Assembly: GCF_024169315.1 (NCBI RefSeq)
Contig: NZ_JALJWR010000001.1
Coordinates: 4,080,501-4,144,500, forward strand
Length of the DNA: 64,000 nt
Direction of reading: 5' to 3'
Source of the DNA: Pseudomonas migulae
Lineage (GTDB): Bacteria > Pseudomonadota > Gammaproteobacteria > Pseudomonadales > Pseudomonadaceae
Under the pieces are notes generated by a model. The model saw only the letters and a list, made by a program, of their open reading frames with translations. It ran no database searches and was not told the DNA's origin. Shown here piece after piece: positions 25,808 through 33,944 of this stretch (position 1 is the stretch's first letter; each line of letters opens with the position of its first letter). Position numbers and translations under genes: made by a program.

Positions 25808-26590
25808 ATGAAAAAGGTTCTGTTGTTCACCGCATTGGCGGCTGCCCTGACTGCGGGCCTGGCCCAGGCTGGCGAGAAACTGGTAGTTGCGGCGACCCCG
25901 GTCCCACACGCCGAGATTCTGGAACTGATCAAGCCAACCCTCGCCAAAGAAGGCGTGGACCTGGAAATCAAAGTCTTCACCGACTACGTTCAGCCGAACG
26001 TGCAAGTTGACCAGAAGCGTCTGGACGCCAACTACTTCCAGACCCTGCCATACCTGAAAAACTTCAACGAAGGCAAAGGCACCAACCTGGTGACTGTGAT
26101 CGGCGTCCACGTTGAACCGTTCGGTGGCTACTCGAAGAAAGTCAAAAGCCTGGCTGAGCTGAAAGACGGCGCAACCATTGCCATCCCTAACGAAGGCAGC
26201 AACAGCGGCCGTGCCCTGATCCTGCTGCAGAAGGCGGGCCTGATCGAGTTGAAAGACCCGAAAAACGCCGTGTCCACCCCGAAAGACATCGCCAAGAACC
26301 CGCACAACTTCAAGTTCAAGGAACTGGAATCGGCCATGCTGCCGCGTGTGCTGGATCAGGTTGACCTGGACATGATCAACACCAACTACGCGCTGGAAGC
26401 CGGCCTGAACCCGGCCAAAGACGCGCTGATCATCGAAGGTGCCGATTCGCCTTACGTGAACTTCCTGGTGGCTCGTCCGGACAACAAGGACAGCGTAGCC
26501 ATCCAGAAACTGGCCAAGGCATTGACCAGCCCTGAAGTGAAAGCGTTCATCGAGAAGAAGTACAGCGGCGCGGTATTGCCAGCGTTCTGA
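25808..26590 (+). CDS. metQ: MetQ-like substrate-binding protein (orphan)
   Basis: A 260-residue periplasmic protein of the NLPA/MetQ family: signal peptide ending AQA near residue 21, then VVAATPVPHAEILELIKP, the family signature DYVQPNVQVDQKRLDANYFQ and NEGSNSGRALILLQ. It lacks a lipobox, so it is probably free in the periplasm. It likely binds methionine or a related compound. No metN or metI lies next to it; it may share the MetNI importer encoded at 40926-42681. A strong terminator follows. Confidence 0.88.
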   Translation: MKKVLLFTALAAALTAGLAQAGEKLVVAATPVPHAEILELIKPTLAKEGVDLEIKVFTDYVQPNVQVDQKRLDANYFQTLPYLKNFNEGKGTNLVTVIGVHVEPFGGYSKKVKSLAELKDGATIAIPNEGSNSGRALILLQKAGLIELKDPKNAVSTPKDIAKNPHNFKFKELESAMLPRVLDQVDLDMINTNYALEAGLNPAKDALIIEGADSPYVNFLVARPDNKDSVAIQKLAKALTSPEVKAFIEKKYSGAVLPAF

Positions 26591-26622
26591 TTCGACGCTG
26601 CATCGAACCTCTTCAAGGTTTC

Positions 26623-26657
26623 AAACGCCGACGGCTAGTACAGCGTCGGCGTTTTTT
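26623..26657 (+). terminator. Terminator after the orphan metQ
   Basis: AACGCCGACG pairs with CGTCGGCGTT around a ten-base loop and leads into six T. Confidence 0.9.
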
Positions 26658-26689
26658 ATGGCGCTTGAAAATTAAAAGATTGCAGTCTT

Positions 26690-26773
26690 CTGTAGGAGCG
26701 AGGCTTGCCCGCGAAGGCGTCCTCTCAGGCAGACCGAGTCGCCTGCTTCGCGAGCAAGCTTCGCTCCTACAGA
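26690..26773. repeat. REPIN
   Basis: TGTAGGAGCGAGGCTTGCCC and inverted partner CGAGCAAGCTTCGCTCCTAC. Confidence 0.9.
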
Positions 26774-26791
26774 GGTCCGCGATCTTAAGGT

Positions 26792-26887
26792 CTAGGCCAC
26801 CCTGGCCTTCAACGCCCTGCGCAACGCCACCAATAACTTCACGATGTCCTGCGGATCCAGTCGTTGCGGCACTTTTACGTCAGCCAT
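26792..26887 (-). CDS. Possible 31-residue small protein
   Basis: ATG 26887 follows a strong AAGGAAGAG ribosome binding site and encodes MADVKVPQRLDPQDIVKLLV and a basic end (RRALKARVA). The product would be an amphipathic helix with net positive charge. No family is recognised and a chance frame cannot be excluded. It sits antisense between metQ and the amino acid ABC operon. Confidence 0.4.
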   Translation of the reverse strand: MADVKVPQRLDPQDIVKLLVALRRALKARVA

Positions 26888-27168
26888 GTTCTCTTCCTTG
26901 TGATGGTTTGGCCGAGGGAGTCTGGCCAAAAGCTGTGCGTCCTTGGAGGGCCATTTTGAAAAAAAGATCCTTCCTACAGCCAAAAGGAAAATAGTCGTCT
27001 TCCTCCTTCGCATCAAATCCGCAGGATAGTTTTTTGCGTGATATCAATATGCTTTAACGGTATTTAAATTCTTCTTTTTATACCTTTAAAGTCGGTGCCT
27101 GCGGGGTAGTTATCCACTGCCCATGGACTGCGCCACCGTCGCTTACCCAGCGGCGTCCAGGATGTTCA

Positions 27169-27834
27169 ATGAACCTCGATTACGCTTTTATCCTCAGCAC
27201 CCTGCCGGCGTTTCTCAAGGCTGTGGGCGTGACGCTGCAGGTCGGCTTCATCGCCATCGGCACGTCGTTGCTGGTGGCGCTGATCAACGCGACGATTCTG
27301 GTGTTCCGTACGCCTTACCTGCAACGCCTGGTCGGGCTGTACGTGGAGTTGGCGCGCAACACGCCGCTGCTTATCCAGCTGTTCTTCGTTTACTTCGCCT
27401 TGCCGGCGCTGGGCATCAAGGTCTCGGGGTTTGCGGCAGCGATCATCACCATGACGTTCCTGGGCGGTGCTTACCTCACGGAAGTGCTGCGAGCCGGTGT
27501 GGACGCGGTGCCTCAGGCGCAGCTGGAATCCGGTCGCTCCATCGGTTTGTCTCACGGGCAATTACTTCGCTACGTGATCCTGCCCCAAGCCGGCATCCTC
27601 AGCCTGCCGTCGCTGTTCGCCAACTTCATTTTCCTGCTCAAGGAGACGACCGTGGTCTCGGCCGTGGCGGTGCCGGAAATTCTCTATACCACCAAAAGCT
27701 ACATCGCGCTCTACTACAAAACCTACGAAATGCTCGCCGTGCTGACGCTGATTTGCGTGCTGTTGTTTTTACCGCTGTCGCTGCTGCTCAGCCGACTGGA
27801 AAGGAGGCTCCAGCATGGCCAGTTCGGGTCTTGA
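27169..27834 (+). CDS. Polar amino acid ABC transporter permease
   Basis: A 221-residue inner membrane protein of the HisM/GlnP family: LARNTPLLIQLFFVYFALP near residue 60 and the ATPase-coupling motif ESGRSIGLSHGQLLRYVILP near 125. Five hydrophobic segments are visible. It overlaps the next permease gene by 20 bases. The AT-rich upstream region (27040-27090) suggests control in common with sulfur genes. A cystine or cysteine-like substrate is a guess from that context. Confidence 0.85.
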   Translation: MNLDYAFILSTLPAFLKAVGVTLQVGFIAIGTSLLVALINATILVFRTPYLQRLVGLYVELARNTPLLIQLFFVYFALPALGIKVSGFAAAIITMTFLGGAYLTEVLRAGVDAVPQAQLESGRSIGLSHGQLLRYVILPQAGILSLPSLFANFIFLLKETTVVSAVAVPEILYTTKSYIALYYKTYEMLAVLTLICVLLFLPLSLLLSRLERRLQHGQFGS

Positions 27835-28474
27835 ATTGTTGTGGGTGTCGTTGCCGCAATTGGGCAAGGGCGCCGCGCAAACCCTATCGATCTCTTTTCT
27901 GAGCATTGCCATCAGCACCGTCGGCGGTGTGCTTTACGGCGTATTGCGCACGCTGAATTCGACGTGGCTGAATGCGATTTTGCGCGTGTATCTGGAGCTG
28001 TTTCGGGCGATCCCGGTGCTGGTCTGGCTGTACTTGCTGTTCTTCGGTTTGCCGATTTTCTTCGGCCTGAGCATCCCGAGCTTCTGGTGCGCGGTGCTGG
28101 TGCTATCGCTGTGGGGCGCCAGCGAGGTCGGCGAAGTGGTGCGCGGCGCGTTGCATTCGTTGCCGCGCGGCCAACGTGAGGCAGGATTGTCGATTGGCCT
28201 GAACGGCCCGCAACTCTACGGCTACGTGCTGTTGCCCCAGGCGCTGAAACGCATGACGCCGCCGACCATCAACGTCTACACACGCATCATCAAGACCAGC
28301 TCGCTGGCGGTGCTGATCGGTGTGGTCGACGTGATCAAGGTCGGCCAGCAAATCATCGAACGCACCTACGAATCCGTGCTGATCTACGGCGCGCTGTTCC
28401 TGTTTTTCTTTTTCATCTGCTACCCGCTCTCGGCCGCCTCGCGCGTGCTGGAGCGGCGCTGGACGCAAGCATGA
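27815..28474 (+). CDS. Polar amino acid ABC transporter permease, second subunit
   Basis: A 219-residue partner permease: ELFRAIPVLVWLYLLFFGLP and the coupling motif EAGLSIGLNGPQLYGYVLLP. The pair would form the heterodimeric channel. It is joined to the ATPase gene by an ATGA overlap at 28471-28474. Confidence 0.85.
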   Translation: MASSGLELLWVSLPQLGKGAAQTLSISFLSIAISTVGGVLYGVLRTLNSTWLNAILRVYLELFRAIPVLVWLYLLFFGLPIFFGLSIPSFWCAVLVLSLWGASEVGEVVRGALHSLPRGQREAGLSIGLNGPQLYGYVLLPQALKRMTPPTINVYTRIIKTSSLAVLIGVVDVIKVGQQIIERTYESVLIYGALFLFFFFICYPLSAASRVLERRWTQA

Positions 28475-29253
28475 GCGCATTGATCGAGTTCGAAGGTTTC
28501 AACAAGTTTTTCGGCGAGCAGCAGGTGCTGAACGGTATCGACCTGCAGGTGAAGTCCGGCGAAGTGATCGTCATCCTCGGCCCCAGCGGCTGCGGTAAAA
28601 GCACGTTGCTGCGTTGCCTCAACGGACTGGAAGTCGCCCACAGCGGCAGCTTGAAATTCAATGGCCGCGAGTTGCTGGACAAGGGCACCGACTGGCGCGA
28701 AGTGCGGCAGCAGATCGGCATGGTGTTCCAGAGTTATCACCTGTTTCCGCACATGAGCGTGCTCGACAACCTGCTGCTCGGGCCGGTCAAAGTGCAGAAA
28801 CGCGACCGCCGCGAAGCCCGGGATCAGGCCGAAGCCTTGCTGGCACGCGTGGGCCTGCTGGACAAGCGCGACGCCTTTCCACGCCAGCTCTCCGGCGGCC
28901 AGCAGCAACGCATCGCCATCGTCCGTTCGCTGTGCATGAACCCCAAGGTCATGTTGTTCGATGAAGTCACCGCCGCCCTCGACCCGGAAATGGTCAAGGA
29001 AGTGCTGGAAGTCATTCAGGGTTTGGCCCGCGAAGGAATGACGCTGTTGATCGTCACCCACGAAATGGCGTTTGCCCGTGCCGTGGCTGACCGAATCGTG
29101 TTCATGGATGCCGGGCGAATCCTTGAACAAAACCCTCCCGAGATTTTCTTTACGAACCCGCAAACCGCACGAGCGCAGCAGTTCCTGGAGAAGTTCTCCT
29201 ACGTCGCCGCACTACCCAAAACGACTCAAACAAAGGAACTGGAACTGCCATGA
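28471..29253 (+). CDS. Polar amino acid ABC transporter ATP-binding protein
   Basis: A 260-residue ATPase with Walker A GPSGCGKST, signature LSGGQQQR and Walker B VMLFDEVTAALDPEM, where the usual DEPTSALD is DEVTAALD. The H-loop is THEMAFA. It energises the two permeases upstream. Another ATGA overlap (29250-29253) couples it to the binding lipoprotein. Confidence 0.9.
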   Translation: MSALIEFEGFNKFFGEQQVLNGIDLQVKSGEVIVILGPSGCGKSTLLRCLNGLEVAHSGSLKFNGRELLDKGTDWREVRQQIGMVFQSYHLFPHMSVLDNLLLGPVKVQKRDRREARDQAEALLARVGLLDKRDAFPRQLSGGQQQRIAIVRSLCMNPKVMLFDEVTAALDPEMVKEVLEVIQGLAREGMTLLIVTHEMAFARAVADRIVFMDAGRILEQNPPEIFFTNPQTARAQQFLEKFSYVAALPKTTQTKELELP

Positions 29254-30131
29254 AAACTGCCAAGTCTTCACTGCTGCTACTCCCGCTGCTCGGCCTTGCT
29301 CTGCTGGCCGGCTGCAACAAAACCGAAGAGCCACCGAAGCCGAAAGTCGCGAGCGAAAGCCCCGCGCCAGCCAGCTACCTGGAGAAAATCAAGGCGCGGG
29401 ACAAGCTGATCGTCGGCGTCTTCACCGACAAGCCGCCGTTTGGTTTCGTCGATGAAGCGGGGCGTTACGTTGGTTTTGATACCGACATCGGCCGTCAATT
29501 CGCCAAGGACCTGCTGGGCGATGAAAACAAGGTCGAGTTCGTTGCCGTGGAACCGGCGAGCCGGATTCCGTTCCTGCAAAGTGACAAGGTCGACCTGATC
29601 CTGGCCAACATGACCGTGACCCCGGAGCGCAAGGAGGCGGTGGAATTCACCAACCCGAACCTCAAGGTCGCCGTGCAGGCGCTCGTGCCGCAGGCCAGCG
29701 ACGTGAAAAACCTCGATGACCTGGCGACCCGTACCACGATCGTCACCACCGGCACCACGGCGGACATCTGGCTGACCAAGAATCACCCGGACTGGAAACT
29801 GCTCAAGTTCGAGAAAAACTCCGAGTCCCTGCAAGCATTGGCCAATGGTCGTGGCGATGCGTACGCCCAGGACAATCTGGTGCTGTTCAGCTGGGCCAAG
29901 CAGAACCCTGGCTATCGCGTGCTGAGCCAGACGCTGGGTGCCGAAGCGCCGATTGCGCCGGCGGTGAAGAAGGGCAACATCGAACTGCGTGACTGGGTGA
30001 ACGCCGAGTTGGCGAAGCTGGGTGAGGAGAAGTATTTGCTCAAGCTGTACGACCAGTATGTGCGCAAGGAATTGAGCGATGACACCAAGCCTGAGAGCGT
30101 GATTGTCGAGGGTGGGAAGTGGCAGGGGTGA
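29250..30131 (+). CDS. Amino acid-binding lipoprotein of the ABC transporter
   Basis: A 293-residue SBP_bac_3-family protein. A lipobox LLAGC puts the lipidated Cys at 22, followed by a Pro/Lys/Ala-rich linker and the binding fold (KLIVGVFTDKPPFGFVDEAG, VDLILANMTVTPERKEAVEF). Membrane anchoring is less usual in Gram-negative importers of this family. A polar amino acid is the likely ligand. It is last in its operon, and a REP pair follows. Confidence 0.87.
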   Translation: MKTAKSSLLLLPLLGLALLAGCNKTEEPPKPKVASESPAPASYLEKIKARDKLIVGVFTDKPPFGFVDEAGRYVGFDTDIGRQFAKDLLGDENKVEFVAVEPASRIPFLQSDKVDLILANMTVTPERKEAVEFTNPNLKVAVQALVPQASDVKNLDDLATRTTIVTTGTTADIWLTKNHPDWKLLKFEKNSESLQALANGRGDAYAQDNLVLFSWAKQNPGYRVLSQTLGAEAPIAPAVKKGNIELRDWVNAELAKLGEEKYLLKLYDQYVRKELSDDTKPESVIVEGGKWQG

Positions 30132-30163
30132 TGAGCTAAAGGAGGCGGTGTTCTTTCGATCGT

Positions 30164-30246
30164 CTTCGCGAGCAAGCCCGCTCCCACATTAGACCGAGTT
30201 GTCCCGGCGGACGCGGTTTGATGTGGGAGCGGGCTTGCTCGCGAAA
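30164..30246. repeat. REPIN
   Basis: CTTCGCGAGCAAGCCCGCTC and inverted partner between the convergent binding-protein and ATPase genes. Confidence 0.9.
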
Positions 30247-30265
30247 GCGGTTTATCCGGCACTGA

Positions 30266-31462
30266 TCAATCCGGCCAATACCACGCCGGTTCATCCAGCA
30301 CCCGCTGTCCGACAATCCCGGTCTGCCCGAGGTTTTTCTCCAGCACGATGCAGTTGCATTCCGGGTCCTCCTGCAACGCCGAGATAAGCCGCCGCGCATG
30401 GGACACCACCCACACCTGACACTTCTCCGACGCCCGGATAATCAAGCGCGCCAGCGCCGGCAACAGGTCCGGATGCAGGCTGGTTTCCGGTTCGTTCAGC
30501 ACCATCAGCGTTGGCGGGCGCGGCGTCAGCAAAGCCGCCACCAACAGCAAATACCGCAACGTCCCATCGGACAATTCAGCCGCCGAGAGCGGCCGCAACA
30601 ACCCTTCCTGATAAAACTCGATGGCGAACCGGCCGCCGGCCAGCGGCTCGATATGCAGCCGTGCACCGGGAAACGCATCGCTGATTGCGTTGCGCAAAGC
30701 GTCGGGGTCGCCAATTTCGATGATGGTCTGCAACGCCGCTGCCAGATCCCTGCCGTCGTGGTGCAGCACCGGGGTGCGGGTGCCCAGTTGTGGCTGACGC
30801 ACCGGTGCGTCGGCGTCGCTGCGAAAGTGATCGTAGAAGCGCCAGCGGCGGATGAACTCACGCATCTCCAGAACCTCCGGCGAGGTACGCAAGCTGCCGA
30901 CCTGATCGAACAGGCTGTCGAACGTCGGCGTGTGTTGAGCCAGCACGTCCCAGCTGCGGTTGGCTCGGGTGCGGATCATCGGGCCGTCGCGATCCACCAG
31001 CAGGCTCGCTGGACGATAAAACGCCCCGGCCCACAGGCATTCGCGCTTGATTTGCGGGTCGAGGCTGAAACGTGACGGAATGGGTGAGCTGTGCCCGGGC
31101 AACATGAAATGACCGTTGGAATCGGGCAGCCCCAGGCTGATCGAATAACCGAAATCCTCGCCGGCGAACCCCAGGCGCAGGCGTTTGACGCCGTGACGCA
31201 CGGTCGCCTCGATCGGCACTTCACCGTTACGCATGCGTCGGGTGATGTTTTCCGGTCCGGCCCAGAAGGTCGAATCCAGCCCACCCTCGCGGGCCAGCGC
31301 ATTGACCACGCCGCCTTGGGCGGTTTCCGCCAGCAGGCGCAGCGCGCGGTAGAGGTTGGATTTGCCGCTGCCGTTCGGACCGGTGATCAGGTTCAACCGA
31401 CCCAGCGGAATCACCAGTTTATTGATCGAGCGGTAATTGGCCACCGCGAGGGTTTTGAGCAT
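30266..31462 (-). CDS. RecF/SMC-like AAA family ATPase
   Basis: A 398-residue ATPase of the AAA_21/OLD-like group, cytoplasmic. Walker A is GPNGSGKS (28-35), the signature LSDGTLRYL near residue 300, Walker B LMVLNEPETSLHPDLL, with Asn where SMC-type proteins have Asp, and the H-loop VVSHARR. There is no TOPRIM nuclease domain as in OLD proteins and no partner gene nearby. Solitary proteins of this type occur in many Pseudomonas without known function. ATG 31462 gives the standard N-terminus MLKTLAVANYRSINKL; an upstream extension is unlikely. Confidence 0.8.
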   Translation of the reverse strand: MLKTLAVANYRSINKLVIPLGRLNLITGPNGSGKSNLYRALRLLAETAQGGVVNALAREGGLDSTFWAGPENITRRMRNGEVPIEATVRHGVKRLRLGFAGEDFGYSISLGLPDSNGHFMLPGHSSPIPSRFSLDPQIKRECLWAGAFYRPASLLVDRDGPMIRTRANRSWDVLAQHTPTFDSLFDQVGSLRTSPEVLEMREFIRRWRFYDHFRSDADAPVRQPQLGTRTPVLHHDGRDLAAALQTIIEIGDPDALRNAISDAFPGARLHIEPLAGGRFAIEFYQEGLLRPLSAAELSDGTLRYLLLVAALLTPRPPTLMVLNEPETSLHPDLLPALARLIIRASEKCQVWVVSHARRLISALQEDPECNCIVLEKNLGQTGIVGQRVLDEPAWYWPD

Positions 31463-31776
31463 GGGAAGCGTCCTGCTGCATAGTCGGCCAGTTTGCCTTA
31501 TTGTCAGGCACACCGTGATCCCCTGTGGCGAGCGAGCTTTCGTGGCGAGGGGGCTTGCCCCCGTTCGAATGCCGAGCAGTCGCAATTTCAGCGGAGGCGG
31601 TGTTTTAAAGAAACAGCGGGGCCGCTTCGCGCCCCAACGGGGGCAAGCCCCATCGCCACAGAGATCTCAGTGATCTCTAAGCTATATTTCAAACGGTCAG
31701 GCGCATCTGTTGAACCCTGTTCTAAGCTCACAGTCGTATCGCCATTGGCACGTTCGTACAGCGCAAAGGAGTCTGC
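31463..31776. other. Region between the ATPase gene and the RND operon
   Basis: About 315 bases with a second-class repeat (31541-31661) and the divergent promoters; nothing else recognised. Confidence 0.6.
31541..31661. repeat. Second-class repeat
   Basis: GTGGCGAGGGGGCTTGCCCC and its inverted partner GGGGGCAAGCCCCATCGCCA, with an extra GTGGCGAGCGAGC before the left arm. Confidence 0.85.
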
Positions 31777-32880
31777 ATGGCTGTTCCCGGATTGAAAAGA
31801 GTGGTTGGCCTGAGCCTCCTTGTCCTGTTGAGCGCCTGCGGCGAAAAACCTCAGGTCGAGAAGGACCGTCCAAGGGTGTTCGTGCAGGTGGTCAAACCGG
31901 CTGATTACGCCGCATCCGTGACCCTTACCGGCGATGTTCAGGCACGCGTCCAGACCGAGCTGTCGTTCCGCGTCGGCGGCAAGATCATCCAGCGCATGGT
32001 CGATGTCGGTGACCGGGTATCGGCCAAACAGGTGTTGGCCAAACTCGATCCGAAAGACCTGCAGACCAACGTCGACTCGGCCCAGGCTCAGGTCGTCGCC
32101 GAACAGGCACGGGTCAAACAGTCTGCGGCGGCCTTCGTGCGCCAGCAAAAACTCCTGCCCAAGGGCTACACCAGTCAAAGCGAATACGACTCCGCCCAGG
32201 CCGCGTTGCACAGCAGTCAAAGTTCGCTGACGGCCGCTCAGGCGCAATTGGCCAACGCCCGTGAACAACTGAGCTACACCGCGCTGATTGCCGATGCGCC
32301 GGGCGTCATTACCGCCCGCCAGGCGGAAGTCGGCCAAGTGGTGCAGGCCACCATGCCGATTTTCAGCCTCGCCCGGGACGGTGAGCGTGATGCCGTGTTC
32401 AACGTCTACGAATCGCTGCTGGCGGAGGCCCCCGAAGACAAAACCATCGTGGTCAGCCTGCTCGGCAACCCGTCCATCAAGACCACCGGTACGGTTCGGG
32501 AAATCACCCCGGCCGTTTCCGCGCAGACCGGCACGGTGCAGGTCAAAGTCACCCTTGACGGTCTGCCGGAGGGCATGCAGCTGGGGTCGGTGGTCAGCGC
32601 CACGGCGAAGACGCCGGGCAAATCGGCAGTTGAGCTGCCGTGGTCGGCCCTGACCAAAAACCTCAGCGATCCGGCCGTGTGGCTGGTGGACGACCAAGGA
32701 ACGGCGCAGTTGCATACGGTCACGGTCGGTCGCTACCTGACCGGCAAAATCATCATCAGCGACGGCCTGAAGGGCGGCGAAAAAGTCGTCATCGCGGGCG
32801 GCCAGTTGTTGCACCCCGGCGTGAAGGTGGAAATCGCCGAAAACACCTATAAAGACCTGGCCGAAGGAGCCCAGCCATGA
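31777..32880 (+). CDS. triA: RND efflux periplasmic adaptor, TriA-like
   Basis: A 367-residue membrane fusion protein. Lipobox LLSAC puts the lipidated Cys at 21. Then follow a split lipoyl domain (VGGKIIQRMVDVGDRVSAKQ), a coiled-coil hairpin (about 90-165), a beta-barrel and a membrane-proximal domain. It bridges the RND pump and an outer-membrane channel. Two different adaptors followed by one pump is the layout of P. aeruginosa TriABC, a triclosan exporter, and the lengths agree; the true substrate here is unknown. It is coupled to the next gene by ATGA. Confidence 0.82.
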   Translation: MAVPGLKRVVGLSLLVLLSACGEKPQVEKDRPRVFVQVVKPADYAASVTLTGDVQARVQTELSFRVGGKIIQRMVDVGDRVSAKQVLAKLDPKDLQTNVDSAQAQVVAEQARVKQSAAAFVRQQKLLPKGYTSQSEYDSAQAALHSSQSSLTAAQAQLANAREQLSYTALIADAPGVITARQAEVGQVVQATMPIFSLARDGERDAVFNVYESLLAEAPEDKTIVVSLLGNPSIKTTGTVREITPAVSAQTGTVQVKVTLDGLPEGMQLGSVVSATAKTPGKSAVELPWSALTKNLSDPAVWLVDDQGTAQLHTVTVGRYLTGKIIISDGLKGGEKVVIAGGQLLHPGVKVEIAENTYKDLAEGAQP

Positions 32881-33944
32881 AGCGCATGTTGCTGGTGTTC
32901 GCCGGTGTGATGCTGGTGGCCTGTTCGAAAGAAGAGCCACCGCTGGAGCCGGTACGCCCGGTGTTGTCGATCAAAGTGCTGGCGCTGGACGAAGAAAATC
33001 TCGGCCGTTTCGCCGGCAGTATCCAGGCACGTTACGAAACCAATGTCGGTTTCCGCGTACCGGGACGGATCGCCAGTCGCAACGTCGATGTTGGCGCCGA
33101 AGTCGAGAAAGGCGCCTTGCTCGCCACGCTCGATCCCACGGATCAGCAGAACCAGCTGCGCTCGGCCGAGGGCGACCTGGCGAAGGTTCAGGCGCAGTTG
33201 ATCAACGCCCAGGCCAACGCCCGGCGTCAGCAGGAGCTGTTCGATCGCGGGGTCGGTGCGCAGGCACAACTGGACATCGCCCAGACCGATCTGAAAACCA
33301 CCCAGGCCTCCCTCGATCAAGCGAAGGCGGCCGTCGATCAGGCCAGGGATCAACTCGGTTACGTCGAACTGCGCACGGACCACAAAGCCATCGTCACCGC
33401 GTGGAATGCCGAAGCCGGGCAAGTGGTGACCGCCGGCCAGCAAGTGGTGACCCTGGCGCAGCCGGACATCAAGGAAGCGGTGATCGACCTGCCCGACACG
33501 CTGGTCGATCAGTTGCCGGCGGACGTGGTGTTTCAGGTCGCCGTGCAACTGGACCCGAGCATCACCACCACCGCCATCGTTCGCGAAATCGAACCCCAGG
33601 CCCAAAGCGCCACCCGCACCCGTCGCGCCCGCCTGACGCTGACCGATACGCCAGCGGGTTTTCGCCTGGGCACGGCGATCAGCGTGACCCTCAGCTCCGC
33701 CATCAAACCCCGTATCGAACTGCCCCTGACTGCGCTTCAGGAGGTCGATGGCAAATCGCGAATCTGGGTCATCGACCCACAGACCCAGACCGTTTCCCCC
33801 CGTGACATCAGCCTGATCAGCCGCACTGACTCGACGATGGTCCTGGCCAGCGGCGTGAAGTCCGGCGAGCGCGTCGTCAGTGCCGGTGTGAACAGCCTGA
33901 AACCGGGGCAGAAAGTGAAAATCGACGAGGACAGCCCACAATGA
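32877..33944 (+). CDS. triB: RND efflux periplasmic adaptor, TriB-like
   Basis: A 355-residue second adaptor with lipobox LVAC (Cys16), lipoyl half-motif VPGRIASRNVDVGAEVEKGA and a long coiled-coil part rich in Ala, Gln and Asp (about 95-160). It differs clearly from the first adaptor, so the pump probably needs both. Its start and stop overlap the neighbouring genes by four bases each. Confidence 0.82.
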   Translation: MKRMLLVFAGVMLVACSKEEPPLEPVRPVLSIKVLALDEENLGRFAGSIQARYETNVGFRVPGRIASRNVDVGAEVEKGALLATLDPTDQQNQLRSAEGDLAKVQAQLINAQANARRQQELFDRGVGAQAQLDIAQTDLKTTQASLDQAKAAVDQARDQLGYVELRTDHKAIVTAWNAEAGQVVTAGQQVVTLAQPDIKEAVIDLPDTLVDQLPADVVFQVAVQLDPSITTTAIVREIEPQAQSATRTRRARLTLTDTPAGFRLGTAISVTLSSAIKPRIELPLTALQEVDGKSRIWVIDPQTQTVSPRDISLISRTDSTMVLASGVKSGERVVSAGVNSLKPGQKVKIDEDSPQ

